From Adineta vaga (Eukaryota; Rotifera), in the NCBI GenBank assembly GCA_021613535.1, contig CP075492.1, forward strand, positions 14,260,001 to 14,324,000: a stretch of DNA of 64,000 nt, given 5' to 3'. Below, one piece after another: positions 24,439 through 36,960 of the stretch. The notes under the pieces were generated by a model. The model had not been told where the DNA came from, ran no database searches, and was given only the letters and a program-made list of their open reading frames with translations. Each line of letters opens with the position of its first letter. The stretch's first letter is position 1. The translations under genes were made by a program, and so were the position numbers.

Positions 24439-27400
24439 ATGAATAGCGAAGATATTCAAGATGTAGTAGTAGAAAATGAATACATAAATCAAGAACAGTT
24501 GAACAATGAAAAGTATGAAAAATAATAGTTGATACTGATATTCATTTTCCTTGTGTATAGAAAAACGTTTTCGCCTAACGACAATTCAACGGAGAAACTA
24601 CTGAAAATCAACAGTCTACGAACTCTGGTATTTAACAAAAATGAATTCATATTAAATCAGTTGTTATATTTGCTACTTTAGTTTCGTTATGCTACTTCGT
24701 TGGATATCGTCTACATGACAACAGGAATGATTGCTTCATGTTTGTTTGGTCTTAGAATACCATTATATTTCCTGTTCTTTGGTAACTCAATTAATTCATT
24801 CAATAATCGATTGTCCAGTCTCTGTTCTCTTAATTTTACTGCTCTTACTGAACAATATTGTCCATCAGGAATCAAATTAACATCAACTAATTTTTATGAA
24901 TCAATGTCGTAAGAAAAATCTCATAATCTCAAAATTTCAAATTAAAACTTTCTCATTTAGATCGTGTAATTTCACTGAATCAAATTTTACCAATACTAAT
25001 CATGATGCTAAAGATGAAGTAAAAGAGCAAATTAATTTCATGATTATACTTGCTTTTCTAACGTTGTTATTTGAATATCTTCGCGTGACATTATTCAATG
25101 TGACAGCCGAAAGACAAGTTCGATCGAGAAAAAAGAAATTATTTCAGACAATTCTTAAACAAGAAATTGTTTATTTTGATCATCATAAAACGGGTGAACT
25201 CAATGCACTGCTAACCGATAATATGAATAAAATTCGTGATGGAATCGGCGATAAATTTAGTTCGATTATAAGTGTTATCTCTGGTGTAATAAGTAGTCTG
25301 ATTCTTTGTGAGTTTAAATTGATTATTCAACGATAAATTTCATTTTAAATCAATATAGGTCTCATCATAGAATGGAAACTATCATTAGTTGTCATATCAG
25401 CAGCATCGTTAATTCTTGTAACACCTGTTCTTACGACGAAAGTAACGATTTAATATATTTAAAAAAAAATCAATATCATTTCGAATCAATAGTTAATAAC
25501 AAAATTCACTAAAAATGAATTAGTGGCATATGGTAAAGCTGGAGCAATTGCTGAAGAAGTTATTAGTTCGATTCGAACTGTTCTATCGTATAATGGACAA
25601 GAAAAAGAAATAGAAAGGTTGTAATCTATATTGTTGAAAATTTTATTATTGTTTATCATAATTAGATATGAAAAGTATCTTCTTATAGAAAAAACATCAA
25701 GTATTAGGAAAGATCTTTTCAACAGTTTGACAATTGCTGTTCATATGTTCTTTACTTGGAGTTCATTTAGTTTGGGTATTATTGTTTCAATCTACTCATT
25801 GTGCTATTATTTCGATTCCTATTTTTCATCATAGGATTATGGTATGGAGCAAAACTCGTTCAAGAAGAAAACAGTGACATTGGGAGTATTTTCACCGTGA
25901 GTATCAAACTATGAAGCAAAGATTATTTGCTCGTCGATTTAATTTCGTTATTCATTACCAAATGCATCGATTTCTAGGTTTTTATCACTCTGGTAACTAC
26001 CTTTTTCAGTCTCAGATATGTTAACATAGACATTGAAGCATTTCTTCGAGCACGAACTGCGGCTGTAAACGTCGAGAAAATAATTCATGAGGTAAATCAA
26101 GTGATTTCTTCACATCACATATATATATAGGTTATTTCTAATTATATTCTAGTCAGCAAAAACAACTTATCAACAATCAGATATTAGTAAAAATACTGAT
26201 CATCTCATTGGTAACATTCATTTTCTCAATGTCTCATTCTGTTATCCAACGCGATCAGATGTTTCCATTTTAAATAATCTATCATTCGATGTCAAATGTG
26301 GTCAAACTATTGCGCTTGTTGGATCATCCGGATCAGGAAAATCTACATGTATTCAACTTTTACAAAGGTTTTATCAATTAAATTCAGGTCAAATATTCAT
26401 TGATGAAAAAGAAATAAATGAATACGATCTCAAATGGTTACGACAGCAGATGGGTGTTGTTAGTCAAGAGCCTGCGTTATTTCATACAACTATTCGAGAA
26501 AATATTCTCTTTGGACATGATACAGCTACAGAGGAAGAGATTCAACAAGCAGCTAAATTGGCTAATGCACATGATTTTATTATGACGTTACCCGATGTAT
26601 GAATGAAAGTTTCACTTTTTCTTTTTATGTATCTATCTTATGTATTAGAAATACGAAACTGAAGTTGGTGAACTTGGAGTAGCATTATCAGGTGGACAAA
26701 AACAAAGAATTGGTAAGTAAAAGATAGGTTTAAAACAAACGAATAATTTTTTACTATAAATTCTTTCAGCAATTGCTCGAGCTGTCATTCGCAATCCAAA
26801 AATCTTACTTCTCGATGAAGGTAAATATTCTTAATGCTAATTATGTTTTCTTGTATGTCGTAATAGCTACGAGTGCACTTGACAATGAAAGTGAAACAAT
26901 TGTACAAGATGCTTTAGATCGTGCTGCTCAAGGTTTCGTATCTTAGTGTTGACAGTGATCTGTAAACAAATGTTTATTGATGTTCTTCATACTCATAGGT
27001 CGAACAACATTAGTAATAGCACATCGTCTGTCAACAATTCGTAATGCTGATAAAATCATTGTTATCAATAAAGGACAAGTAGTAGAAGAAGGTGATCATG
27101 AATCATTAATGAACGCTCATGGTACATATTTCGATCTTGTTCAACAACAATCTATGCGTCAATATGATGAAGAAAAAGAAATCGCACTCGAAAAACAAGA
27201 AACAAACGAACAATTGCTTTCTCTACAATCACATCTAGATGAGAAAAAAGAGAGAAGTTCCACAGTGATCAGTATTACACCATCAATTCTTGCAAAATTG
27301 TATGGAAAAGAAAGTCCAATAGCACAAAATGACGATGTACATGCAGATGAAAATGTCAAGAGAAAAAAAGTAGTAATTGAAGTAGAAAAAATTTGCAATA

Positions 27401-30088
27401 TATTATGCATCATTAATAATTTTAGGAGAAACAATCGAATCTCATGCTAGACATATTCCGAATGATTAGACCAGAATGGATGCTATTTAGTATTGGATGT
27501 GTCGCATCACTAATTATTGGTGTAATAGATATATTGTATGGCATTTTCCAGGCAAGCATTATTGCGGTAAATTAATTAGATGCAATAGTAAAATATTCAA
27601 CGAGATTTAGTACTTAATGAAAACGATCATAAGTACTATACATTTCAGATTGTTCTTTTGTATAAACCTAACGGATAAGTTCATTACTTCTTTTTCTTCA
27701 TTGTAAAGTATTTTAGAGATTATAACTTTTATTTATTCATCAGATCTTTCAAGAATGCGATTCTGACAGTCGAAATCAACAGATTATCCAGTACGTTCTA
27801 ATTATCATAGGCTGTGGAATTATCTATTTTATTTTTCAATTTCTTCAGGTTCGTATTATAAAAAAAGATTTTATTTTATTGATATTTATCTTTTTAAGGG
27901 TTGCATGTTTGCCTATTGTGGAGGCAACCTTATCCAACGACTTCGTTCACAAACATTTCGTGCTATTCTTTCTCAAGATCTTACCTTTTTTGACAATTCA
28001 AAACACAATACAGGAGCACTGTGCACTTGTTTAGCAACAGACGCGTCAATTCTTCAAGACATTACTAGTGCTCAATTAGGTTTTTTTTTACAAAATCTTA
28101 CTTCCATAATTACAAGCATCATTGTTGGATTCATATATTCATGGCAACTAACATTATAATTTTAGTTGCCTTCACTTCATTTACTTTACTTGGAAGTTAT
28201 GGACAGATGTATTTAATAGGTCGATTTGTTGATTATCAGAGAAAATTCATAGAAGACAATGGAAAGGTTTGAGAGCAATCTCTTTATTGAAAATACTTCT
28301 CATATAATACGAATAAATTGTATAGATCACCGTAGAAACCATCCAAAATATACATACAGTGAACCAATTAACAAAAGAAGATTATTTTTACAAAGAATAC
28401 TCTCGATTATTGGATATTATCTATCGGTATCTATATATTATTCATGTTATTAATCAAATGATTCCATCTTTTATTGCAGATCAACATTGAAGTTAATACA
28501 TATATCAAGTATTCTCTCTGCAGTATCATCAGCTTCATTCATCCTTTCTGTAGCAGCTATTTTTTCTCTTGGATCTACTCTTGTTAACCAAAACGTGCTG
28601 ACATTGAAAGGAGTTCTTATGTAAGACAAAACATAAAAAGTAAATAACTTTTTTCTGAAATATTATTCTATCTTCAGAACTACTGATTGTGCCGCATTTT
28701 CCGGAGTCATTGCTAGTCAACTTCTTCTACTGTAAGTCTTATCAATTACTATCTAAGAGATGAAGGAAGTTTTTGATATAGGGTTCCAAATTATGGCAAA
28801 GGAGTCAAAGCTGCCAAGAACATATTTCTTCTAATAAAACGAAAAGCAACGATTAATAGTCAATTGAACGATGGCGACAAAATTGTAAGTCAGTAGTCAA
28901 GATATCTTCTGGAAATAATCGTGTTTATATTCTATCGATAGCCTAACTTAACCGGACAACTTGATTTTGATAATGTCTATTTTGTGTATCCAACTCGAAA
29001 GGAATCGATTGTTTTGAAAAAATTCAAACTTACGATTAAATCAGGTACATTTGTATTTATTCTTTTCTATAATCTATGCAGAATTTTATAGGTCAAAAAG
29101 TTGCACTCGTTGGTATGTGCAATGAGACTATTAAACATAATCATATGAAATGTTCGTGTTTAACTATAGGTTCATCAGGATCTGGAAAATCGACAACTAT
29201 TCAGTTGATCGAACGATTCTATGATCCAAATATTGGTCAAATAGTATGTAGATGAATGCTGATGTCTCGTCTTCATTTTGAGTATGTTGATCTTTTCAGT
29301 TAGTTGATTCAAAAGATATTCGAAGTCTTAATTTACAATGGTATCGATCAAAAAGTATTTCGAAAAGATCTTTTAATTGAAATTTATTTTACTATGTACA
29401 TGTTTTCTCTTTTCGAATTAAGTTGGTATCGTTTCACAAGAACCAGTACTATTCAACATGTCTATTCGTGAGAATATTGCATATGGTGATAATAATCGCA
29501 AAGATATTCCATTAGATGAAATAATCGAAGCAGCAAAAACTGCTAATATTCATGATTTTATTCAACGACTTCCCGATGTAATCTATTGATTAGTAAAGCA
29601 ACTGGTTGCGTCATATTTTCTCTTCTAGGGATATGAAACTCTCTGTGGGGCAAAAGGTGTTCGATTATCTGGTGGACAAAAACAAAGAATTGGTAATTGA
29701 ATTCATATGATCTTTGAAGAAGAAAAAAAATGAAAAAACGTTTTTCTTATAGCAATCGCACGAGCATTATTTCGAAATCCAACCATTTTATTACTTGATG
29801 AAGGTATAGATAGAGAGGAGGAGTTAGTAAACTACTCTTCGTTTTGTGTTCATATATTTAGCAACAAGTGCATTGGATAGTGAAAATGAAAAGATTGTTC
29901 AAGAAGCTTTAGAACGTGCACAAGAAAATCGAACATCCATAACCATTGCACATCGTTTATCAACAATACAAAAGTGTGATGTGATTTATGTGATGCATAA
30001 TGGAATGATTGTTGAATATGGAACTCATGAAGAATTACTTTCACATGCTGGTCGTTATTATCAATTAGTACAACACAAACTTAAATAA
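24439..30088 (+). CDS. ABCB/MDR1-type full ABC transporter, one frameshift in TMD2
   Basis: About two dozen short exons with 45-60-nt introns; the first are 24439-24512, 24561-24627, 24682-24908, 24961-25307, 25359-25441 and 25493-25617. Architecture is TMD1-NBD1-TMD2-NBD2. NBD1 has Walker [10 protein letters not shown] (~26,325), signature LSGGQKQR (~26,690), Walker B ILLLDE (~26,810) and the TSALD D-loop. NBD2 has Walker [10 protein letters not shown] (~29,170), signature LSGGQKQR (~29,680), Walker B ILLLDE (~29,795) and the H-loop AHRLST. TMD1 carries the ABCB hallmark around [19 protein letters not shown]. The closest functional class is P-glycoprotein-like multidrug or lipid export at the plasma membrane. 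In the TMD2 exon beginning 27901, the frame breaks after WQLTL (stop 28157-28159). Conserved membrane sequence resumes in the next frame, as if one nucleotide were missing. Everything else reads through, so this is a recent pseudogene allele or an assembly error. Confidence 0.88.
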
Positions 30089-30465
30089 TTCATTTGATTA
30101 CTATCTTATTTATTAAACGTAGTTTTACGAATGTTAATTACTTTGATTTTCCTAAGATAACTTGATGAACACGAAAATAAATGGTCAATAAAATAGCCAA
30201 AAAGGAGACTAACACTCTATATACAAAATTCTGTTAAGATGATAAAAGAAAAGGAATTTTTTAAGTAGACTCGATTGATATGATTATATACAAGATATAT
30301 CGCATGGTTGATGACCGCTCGTATATATACGGTCAACATTCGTTCTGTTTGACAACGAATAGTAATCTACTTTTTCTTTCTTTTTCTCTGTTCGTTCTTT
30401 TTCGCTTACCTTTTATTCGTGACCGTCAATATATATATACGGTCGATTGATTCATTTACATTGTT
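30089..30465. promoter_or_regulatory. Upstream region with two GACCG...CGGTC palindromic boxes
   Basis: Two related imperfect palindromes lie 87 bp apart at 30313-30334 and 30421-30444. Each has GACCG arms around a (TA)-rich centre ending in TATATATACGGTC. The second ends ~21 bp before the downstream ATG. They may be regulatory sites or remnants of a transposon end. Confidence 0.4.
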
Positions 30466-33416
30466 ATGCCTCCAAAAATGAATAAAAAAACTGCACCAAG
30501 TCTTTATAAAACATTCATTGATGCTTATATGAATGCTCGTCCCAATGAAAAACGAGAAGTAAGTTTCATTTTTCAATCAGAGAATATACAAAGAAGTTAT
30601 ATTTAGAAAAAACATCGCAATGCACAAGCCGAATGGAATAGTATCAAATGGAATGAAGAATATGTAAAAGAAAAAATCGAAGAATATTTAGAAATATTCA
30701 GTCAACTTGCTAGTGGTTCTTCAAATGTTGATTTCGAGCGTCTTTCTGCACCTGTAGATTTACATGAAGAAAAAAGTAATCGCCGTCAAACATCAAAAAC
30801 ACGTAGAAAACGTGTTGAATTGGATGATTTCGAAGAAGAAGATGACGATGATGATGGCGACGACGACGACGAGAACGATGATGATGAAGATAAAGGCAAT
30901 GGTGAAAAAAAACGTTATTTTGTTAAAAAACCGCGATCATCGAAATCGGAAATAAATCTTGACGATCCTGCACGATTATCATCTCTACCTGATATTTCAT
31001 TAGAACCGTTGGATAAGCAAAAAAGACAACCAGCACAAGAACGTATATTTAAAGAATTGACTTCGATTAATGAACGTATTGTTTCATTAGTACAAATTAA
31101 ACAAATGGGTTTATTAACAGCAGAAAATCGAGCACAATTGAAACAATTAATGAAAGATAGAAGAAAGAAATCTTATGAATTAAGACGTCTTCAATTAAAA
31201 GTTAAAGCTTCGACTAGATTTCGAACTAAACGACGAAAAATTGTATGAAAAATTCGGTTTGCTTTTATCTTGTCAACGAATTTTTCCTTATTTAGGTTGA
31301 GGATTTATTTGAAACTAAACCTGAATTACGTCCACAACTAAAGAAACTTTATCGGCGAGGTGGTGGTCGACCAACGATTGAAGAACAATATCCTAATTTA
31401 TTAGAAATTATCGAAGAAGTTGCAAAAGTTGGAGGTGCAAGTGATAGTGGCCGTCGATCAAAAACAATTCGACCTTGTTTAACATTAGATGATTTAAGAG
31501 AAAAACTCAAACAAAGAGGTATTTACGTAAAAGAACAACACTATTATCGGTGAGTTTCAAAGCATATGAAATCTTTATCAAATGGTTTTGTGTTCAAATC
31601 TTTAGTCTTTTACCTCATCGTGCGAAATCGATTGATGGTCGTCGTCATGTCTTACACGGCACCTGTTCGTCTTCGTCGTGCTCAAAATGATGAACATGGT
31701 AAACATGAAGATGGTCATTTTGCTGCAGCAACAATTCGTTATATCAAAGATTTAGCTTCAGTATTCGGAAATGAATGTGTATTATATCTATCCCAAGATG
31801 ATAAATGTAAAGTTCCAATTGGTTTACCAGCAGCTCGTGCACAAGCTCCAATGTTGATGCATTTGGATTATCGTATTCGTTTACCAGATCATGATTGGAC
31901 AGTTGCACCTCGTCATCAACTGACACCAAGTGTTTATGCTGCATGTCTACTATCATCAGATGGAAATTTAAGTCATTGTGGACCAACCTATATTGCAATA
32001 CGATCAGCTAAACATGATTTATCAAGTGCAGATTCGCATGCAATTGATTTCGATCGTTTTGTTGATTTGAAAGAATTTGAAAATGTTGCACGTGATAAAT
32101 CAGGTTTAGTTAAACCTATCGTTATTATTACAGTTGATGGTGGTCCAGATGAAAATCCACGTTTTCCAAAAACACTTGTAGCTAGTATTAGAAAATTTAA
32201 AAAATATAACATGGATGCACTTTTTGTTCTTACATATGCGTAAGTTTTAGTTGCTATATTTTCAACGATGAATCACAAAAATTGATGATTTTTCTTTAGT
32301 CCAGGTCAATCTGCTTATAATATTGTTGAACATCGTATGGCACCATTATCTCATGATATGGCTGGTCTTATATTGCCACATGATTATTACGGTTCACATT
32401 TGAATGATTCAGGTGTAACAACGAATGTTGATTTAGAAAAATTAAACTTTCGTAAAGCTGGACAAATCCTAGCTGAAACATGGAATAAAACGATTGTTGA
32501 TGGTTTTCCATGTGTAGCTGAATATATTAATCCACCATCGACTACAGATGATGAACGAAGACAAGTTGATGTTAAATTTATTATGGATGATCTTTTACGA
32601 CAGTAAGCTAATATTTTTCGCTATGATTTGACGAATTCCTTCTTTCTTTTGGAAAAAAAGAATCTGTGCTGACGAAGAAGCTGAAGAAGGACATGAATTT
32701 CGTGTTTCAGCACGAGATGAATATTATCAAGAAAATGCTCGCTCAACAAGAGAAAAAATTGGTGAACATGTTAAATATGATATTGATGAATATTGGTGTG
32801 CTACGCATGTTTTACAAACCCAATATACTTTACAAATTATTCGTTGTAATTCGATTGAATGTTGTGGACCATGGAGATCAAATTATGTGAAAATATTTCC
32901 ACATCGATTTTTACCTTCACCTGTTCCATTTGAACGAACTATCTATGGTATTCGAATGGCAGAGAAAGATTTTCAAAAAGGAATCTTTTATGGATCATTA
33001 TTTCAACGAATTCAATTTCATGGAATTGTTATTCAACATACACAAGTAAAAGAAACAAACATGAAATTAATTTATTTTTGATTTCGTTTTAGAATGAAAT
33101 GTTACCATTTGATTATTGTTGTGCATCAGTGAAAAAAGAATTGAAAAAACGAACATGTCAAATATGTAATCAATATATTCCATCTGCATATCGAATAAAA
33201 AATCATTATAAAATTCATGCACAACATTATGATGATTTTGATCATGATCAGGATGATAATTTACCATCAGTCGATGATAATCAATCAACAATGACTTCAT
33301 CCGTATCTAAAACGGAGATGTTAGATTGGGTTACATCAGATTTTGATGTTGAACCTACAAGTGATCGAGTTACTCATTCTTTGGAACAATTACATGTTAA
33401 TGAGAAGAAAGATTGA
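30466..33416 (+). CDS. Transposase-related conserved protein with DDE-like core and C-terminal C2H2 finger, one frameshift
   Basis: Exons are 30466-30558, 30607-31242, 31296-31549, 31606-32239, 32300-32602, 32661-33045 and 33093-33416, with ~48-60-nt introns. The N-terminus is basic/acidic: an HMG-like start, then an Asp/Glu run near residue 125. The central region carries blocks I recognise from uncharacterised invertebrate and fungal proteins of probable transposon origin: RAQND, ISQDD-like LSQDDKCKVPIGL, MHLDYRIRLPDHDW, GPTYIAIRSAKH, VDGGPDENPRF, APGQSAYN and HRMAPLSHDMAGLILP. Asp/Glu in these blocks could form an RNase H-like active site, but this is not proven. A C2H2 finger (CQICNQYIPSAYRIKNHYKIH) lies near the end. 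In exon 4 the frame breaks at ~31650-31653: RRHV is followed one base out of phase by TAPVRLRRAQND, as if one base had been inserted. With that base discounted the exons sum to 876 codons. Confidence 0.7.
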
Positions 33417-33820
33417 GTACATATGATAGACAATTACTAGTATTTCAGTTCAAATGTTTTTCTTTCATTCTGTAGCTTTTTAAGCATCAAACACTTTTGT
33501 TTTAATGAATAAAATATATGCTATAAGCAAAAATATATTCAGCTCATATTGCATTTATATTCAAACAATAAACTGACAAAGAATAATGACTCAAGGAAAT
33601 GATGCATAGCTTTTATCTTCACTAAGTATACCATTGGATCGGTTGCTACATCGACTTGCGAGTCAATGAAAGCTATTTTATTAATAGCTCACCATCGGTT
33701 AAAGATGTAGTGCATAAAAAATGAAGGGCTATTCCAAATAAGTGATATACTTGTCAACTACTCGATCGATATATCACATAATTTGAACGTTCTATTCGAT
33801 AGAGGATACTTCCTTTTTTA
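33417..33820. other. Intergenic region
   Basis: AT-rich; contains probable polyadenylation sequence for the upstream gene (AATAAA near 33509). Nothing else is seen. Confidence 0.5.
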
Positions 33821-34288
33821 TTGAACATATTTATATTTTATTTCGAATCACATTTTAGTTTATTAATTAAAAAAGGTATTTTTGAAAACCTTATTAAGAA
33901 GAATCAATACTTTATTTTAGAACATTCTCTTAGTTTTATAATTTCTGTGGGTTGTCAGATATCACGTGACAATCCTCACCCTAAATGCGCAGAAATTTTC
34001 TTTAAAGTAGTATCTTCTGATTTTATTGTAGAATATTTAAATACGAGCTCGTATTTCCTTTTGCAGGTGAAAAGAATTTTTGATAAAATAGATAATCTTC
34101 TTGATATTTTATCAAATGAACAAAAACTTCGTGAAAAAATCGATGATTCAGCATTACCAATTCATATTTACAATCGAAATTCTTCAGAAAATCAGACACT
34201 ACAACCACGTAATGCTTTATTTCTTTATTTTCAATTATTTATCGATGTTTCATTTGAAATGACTGATACCGATAATGATCCAATTTAA
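33821..34288 (+). pseudogene. Possible gene fragment (helical, unknown)
   Basis: An open frame of up to 155 codons. Its second half (from VKRIFDKIDNLLDIL to the stop at 34288) has a normal amino-acid mix, with helix and acidic C-terminus. The first half is hydrophobic and may be non-coding. A 39-nt in-frame segment ending in a pyrimidine tract plus AG at 34068 looks like a splice acceptor, so the real coding part may start at ~34069 after an upstream exon that cannot be found. It may be the 3' remnant of a larger gene. No family is recognised. Confidence 0.3.
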
Positions 34289-35197
34289 TTAAAACAAGAT
34301 TTTAATGTTAAAAGAAGCTTAGAAATGATGTGTAAATGTAGATGAATTTCAGTCCTTTTTTGTGTAGGACATGATATATATATAAGCAGTATTAATGGAA
34401 GCACTCTCGAGAAAAGAACAGAAATTATCTCTATTAATAAAACTTTTTAACTCTGGGATCAATTTTCGTCATCATGATTGTGTGTCAGATTTTTATTAAT
34501 TCAATAATAAATTTAGAGTCATTTAGTCAAACCATATTAAACGATAAATGCATCGTTCAGAGAAAAACCGAAATTGACAAAACAATTTAGATCGCAGTAT
34601 TTTGATGTGCTTTTTACTTCCATTCACCTTGTTCTCCCTTGCTCTCCGACATAAACTGAGTGTTCGTATTTACGACATCTTTGTTTATTGCGTTGTTATA
34701 TTACAGTTACAGATGAGGTCGTTGCAACCCATTGAAAAGATAATTGTTATCTTAGGACATAAAGTTGACGAAGCCTATGAATCTGAAAACAGAATAAACG
34801 ACCGAGACGATTTTCACGAGAAAATGAACTAAAGACATAGATTCACATATTTTACCTACCACTATTGTTATTGTTACAATATGATCATTTCAAGTAGAAC
34901 ATGCATTTAAAGTTACGCGATGCGACTCAATCTAATAATTTTTTATTCATAATATTTTTAGTGGCAATATAAAAGAATGAAAGACTATGCCAATGCCAAA
35001 GCAAAATATATTAAACTAAATATTTTTATAATGAGTAAGCGCCCACAGATTTCTCTCCCTGGAAGCACAATATAATTAAATCGACATTAAAACTCTTCTT
35101 AAGCATCTTATGAATATTAGGAGAGAATAGTTTCCATATTACTTTTTTTACAGTTATAAACAATTCAATGTTTACCTGTATCATCTCATTATTCAAA
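34289..35197. other. Upstream duplicated flank of receptor copy 2
   Basis: Contains the same flanking motifs as copies 1 and 3. The TTTTTAACTCTGGGAT block at ~34447 matches copy 1, and GACGATTTTCACGAGAAAATG at 34806-34828 matches ~42191 upstream of copy 3. A short frame at 34602-34832 spans this block and is not considered a gene. Confidence 0.5.
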
Positions 35198-35268
35198 ATG
35201 AACTCGTCGACGTATCAACTACCAAATATTCTTATTGATTGTTCAATTATCACATTCTCTTCAATTAC

Positions 35269-35282
35269 TATTTGCATTTCTC
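35269..35282 (+). repeat. LINE target-site duplication, left copy
   Basis: TATTTGCATTTCTC immediately before the 5' end of the LINE; the identical 14-mer follows the poly-A tail at 40445-40458. Confidence 0.95.
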
Positions 35283-35502
35283 ATTTCGTCTAGTTGACTT
35301 GGTCGCGATCAGTCGCATTCGTCCAAGTGAAATAAACATATATATCGTATCTCTCGTCTTTCTACTTTTTTCTTTCGACCAGCTAAAAAGTCCTAGGACT
35401 TAAAAAAACTGGTTTTTCATCGAGATCCTCTGTACTTCATCAACCCAAACAAGAAAACAAAAACAATCTACATCAAATTATCAACAACTGGTGCTGATTT
35501 TA

Positions 35503-36960
35503 ATGCCTTCCAAGAGAGGAAGGGGTGGCGGAGGTCAACAGAGACGCTACCACAGCGTGGACAACCAACAAAGAGCAACCACCACACAACGAAAACAAGG
35601 GCCACAAAGCTCACAAAGCATACAAAGCCCACAACGAACAACACAAGATGGCAAAGCAGGACCATATGCTTTAAAATCAAGCCAACCAACATTTAGTATC
35701 GCCCCTCTAATTCTAGAGGGTGTTAACTTAAACAAATTGCAGCTAAATGATATATTGAAGCAACATCTTGCTGAAGTCAATATCCATGACATCCAACTTG
35801 GACGAAATGGAATATTCACATTATATGCAAGAGATGTCAAATCGTTCAACAACATATTAAACGACTTTTCATCAATATTATCGTCAAACGGTCAACCATC
35901 AGCCACGGTATACGTTCCAAGATCTATACAAAGAATCAAGGACACAGAAAAGATCGCCTTCGTAAAAAGAGTCGATCTAGAACTACCAAACGATCGAATA
36001 ACTGAAGCACTAAAGAACGTTGGTCTTGAAGTAACAGAAGTTATTCGATTAACAAGCAAAGATGGTAAGACTCCAACACGAACAGTCAAGATATCATTTA
36101 GCGATGCAACAAATCGAAATATCTTTGTGCAAACTGGTTTACAAGTGGATTGCATGCACTTCACCGCTGAACCAGCGACACAAAATTCCAAACCGGTGCA
36201 ATGTTACATTTGCTTAAAATACAACCATGTAGCCAAATACTGCAAAACCAAGCAACAAGTATGTAGTCGATGTGGTGAAAATCATAGCAACGACAAATGT
36301 ACTGTTACAGATGATGCAGTCAAGTGCTACAACTGTAAAGGTAATCATATTGCTACTTCCAAAGAATGTTCACATTATAGAGAACAAGAAAAGAAGATGC
36401 AAAACATGGTTAACCAATATGCAACAACAAGCAAACAAGTAACACAAGCACCATCAATCTACAACACACATGACTTCCCACCTCTATCACAATTCAACCA
36501 AACACAAAAACAACTATTAACGGACAATTTATTCGACGATATCATTAATGCTCTTACCAGCAAAATGGAAACCATCATCGAAAAAACTACCAATCGACTA
36601 TTCAAAGCACTACATCAGAAGATCAAGAAGATCGAAAAATCATTCGGACTCCTCGATCGTAATAATGAAGAAAAATATATATTAACTGATTCAGACTCTG
36701 ATTCCAACGAACAAAGTCAAGCAGTTAAGATCATCAAACCAAAACCAAAAAAACAACAGAGTGAAGCTGACAAATCGTCTACAACAGAGAATGTCACTTC
36801 AAATAAACCTACTATGCCATCAACTCCTACTACGTCAAAAGACGCACAAAATAAAAAAGAAGGATCCAATACAAACAAGAGAGCCCTTTCTTCCAACAAC
36901 TCTCCTGATGCATCTATAAACGACAAGAAAACACTTAAAACTAGCAGCAACGATGCTTAG
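35503..36960 (+). CDS. LINE ORF1, gag-like nucleic-acid-binding protein
   Basis: 485 aa from the ATG at 35503; the frame opens at an upstream GTG. An Arg/Gly/Gln-rich basic N-terminus precedes an RRM-like central region. Three zinc knuckles follow at about residues 230-285: CYICLKYNHVAKYC (CX2CX4HX4C), CSRCGENHSNDKC and CYNCKGNHIATSKEC. A coiled-coil-like stretch and a Ser/Thr/Asn-rich tail end it. In Jockey-type elements this protein coats the RNA and directs RNP assembly. It overlaps ORF2 by 8 nt (36953-36960), indicating termination-reinitiation translation of ORF2. Confidence 0.92.
   Translation: MPSKRGRGGGGQQRRYHSVDNQQRATTTQRKQGPQSSQSIQSPQRTTQDGKAGPYALKSSQPTFSIAPLILEGVNLNKLQLNDILKQHLAEVNIHDIQLGRNGIFTLYARDVKSFNNILNDFSSILSSNGQPSATVYVPRSIQRIKDTEKIAFVKRVDLELPNDRITEALKNVGLEVTEVIRLTSKDGKTPTRTVKISFSDATNRNIFVQTGLQVDCMHFTAEPATQNSKPVQCYICLKYNHVAKYCKTKQQVCSRCGENHSNDKCTVTDDAVKCYNCKGNHIATSKECSHYREQEKKMQNMVNQYATTSKQVTQAPSIYNTHDFPPLSQFNQTQKQLLTDNLFDDIINALTSKMETIIEKTTNRLFKALHQKIKKIEKSFGLLDRNNEEKYILTDSDSDSNEQSQAVKIIKPKPKKQQSEADKSSTTENVTSNKPTMPSTPTTSKDAQNKKEGSNTNKRALSSNNSPDASINDKKTLKTSSNDA

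Noticed and set aside
31744-32212. Minus-strand ORFs opposite the transposase-related gene
   Set aside because: Shadows of a strongly coding plus-strand exon with conserved motifs.
34602-34832. 76-codon plus-strand ORF upstream of receptor copy 2
   Set aside because: It lies in the duplicated non-coding flank and is not open in the corresponding flanks of the other copies as far as I can read.
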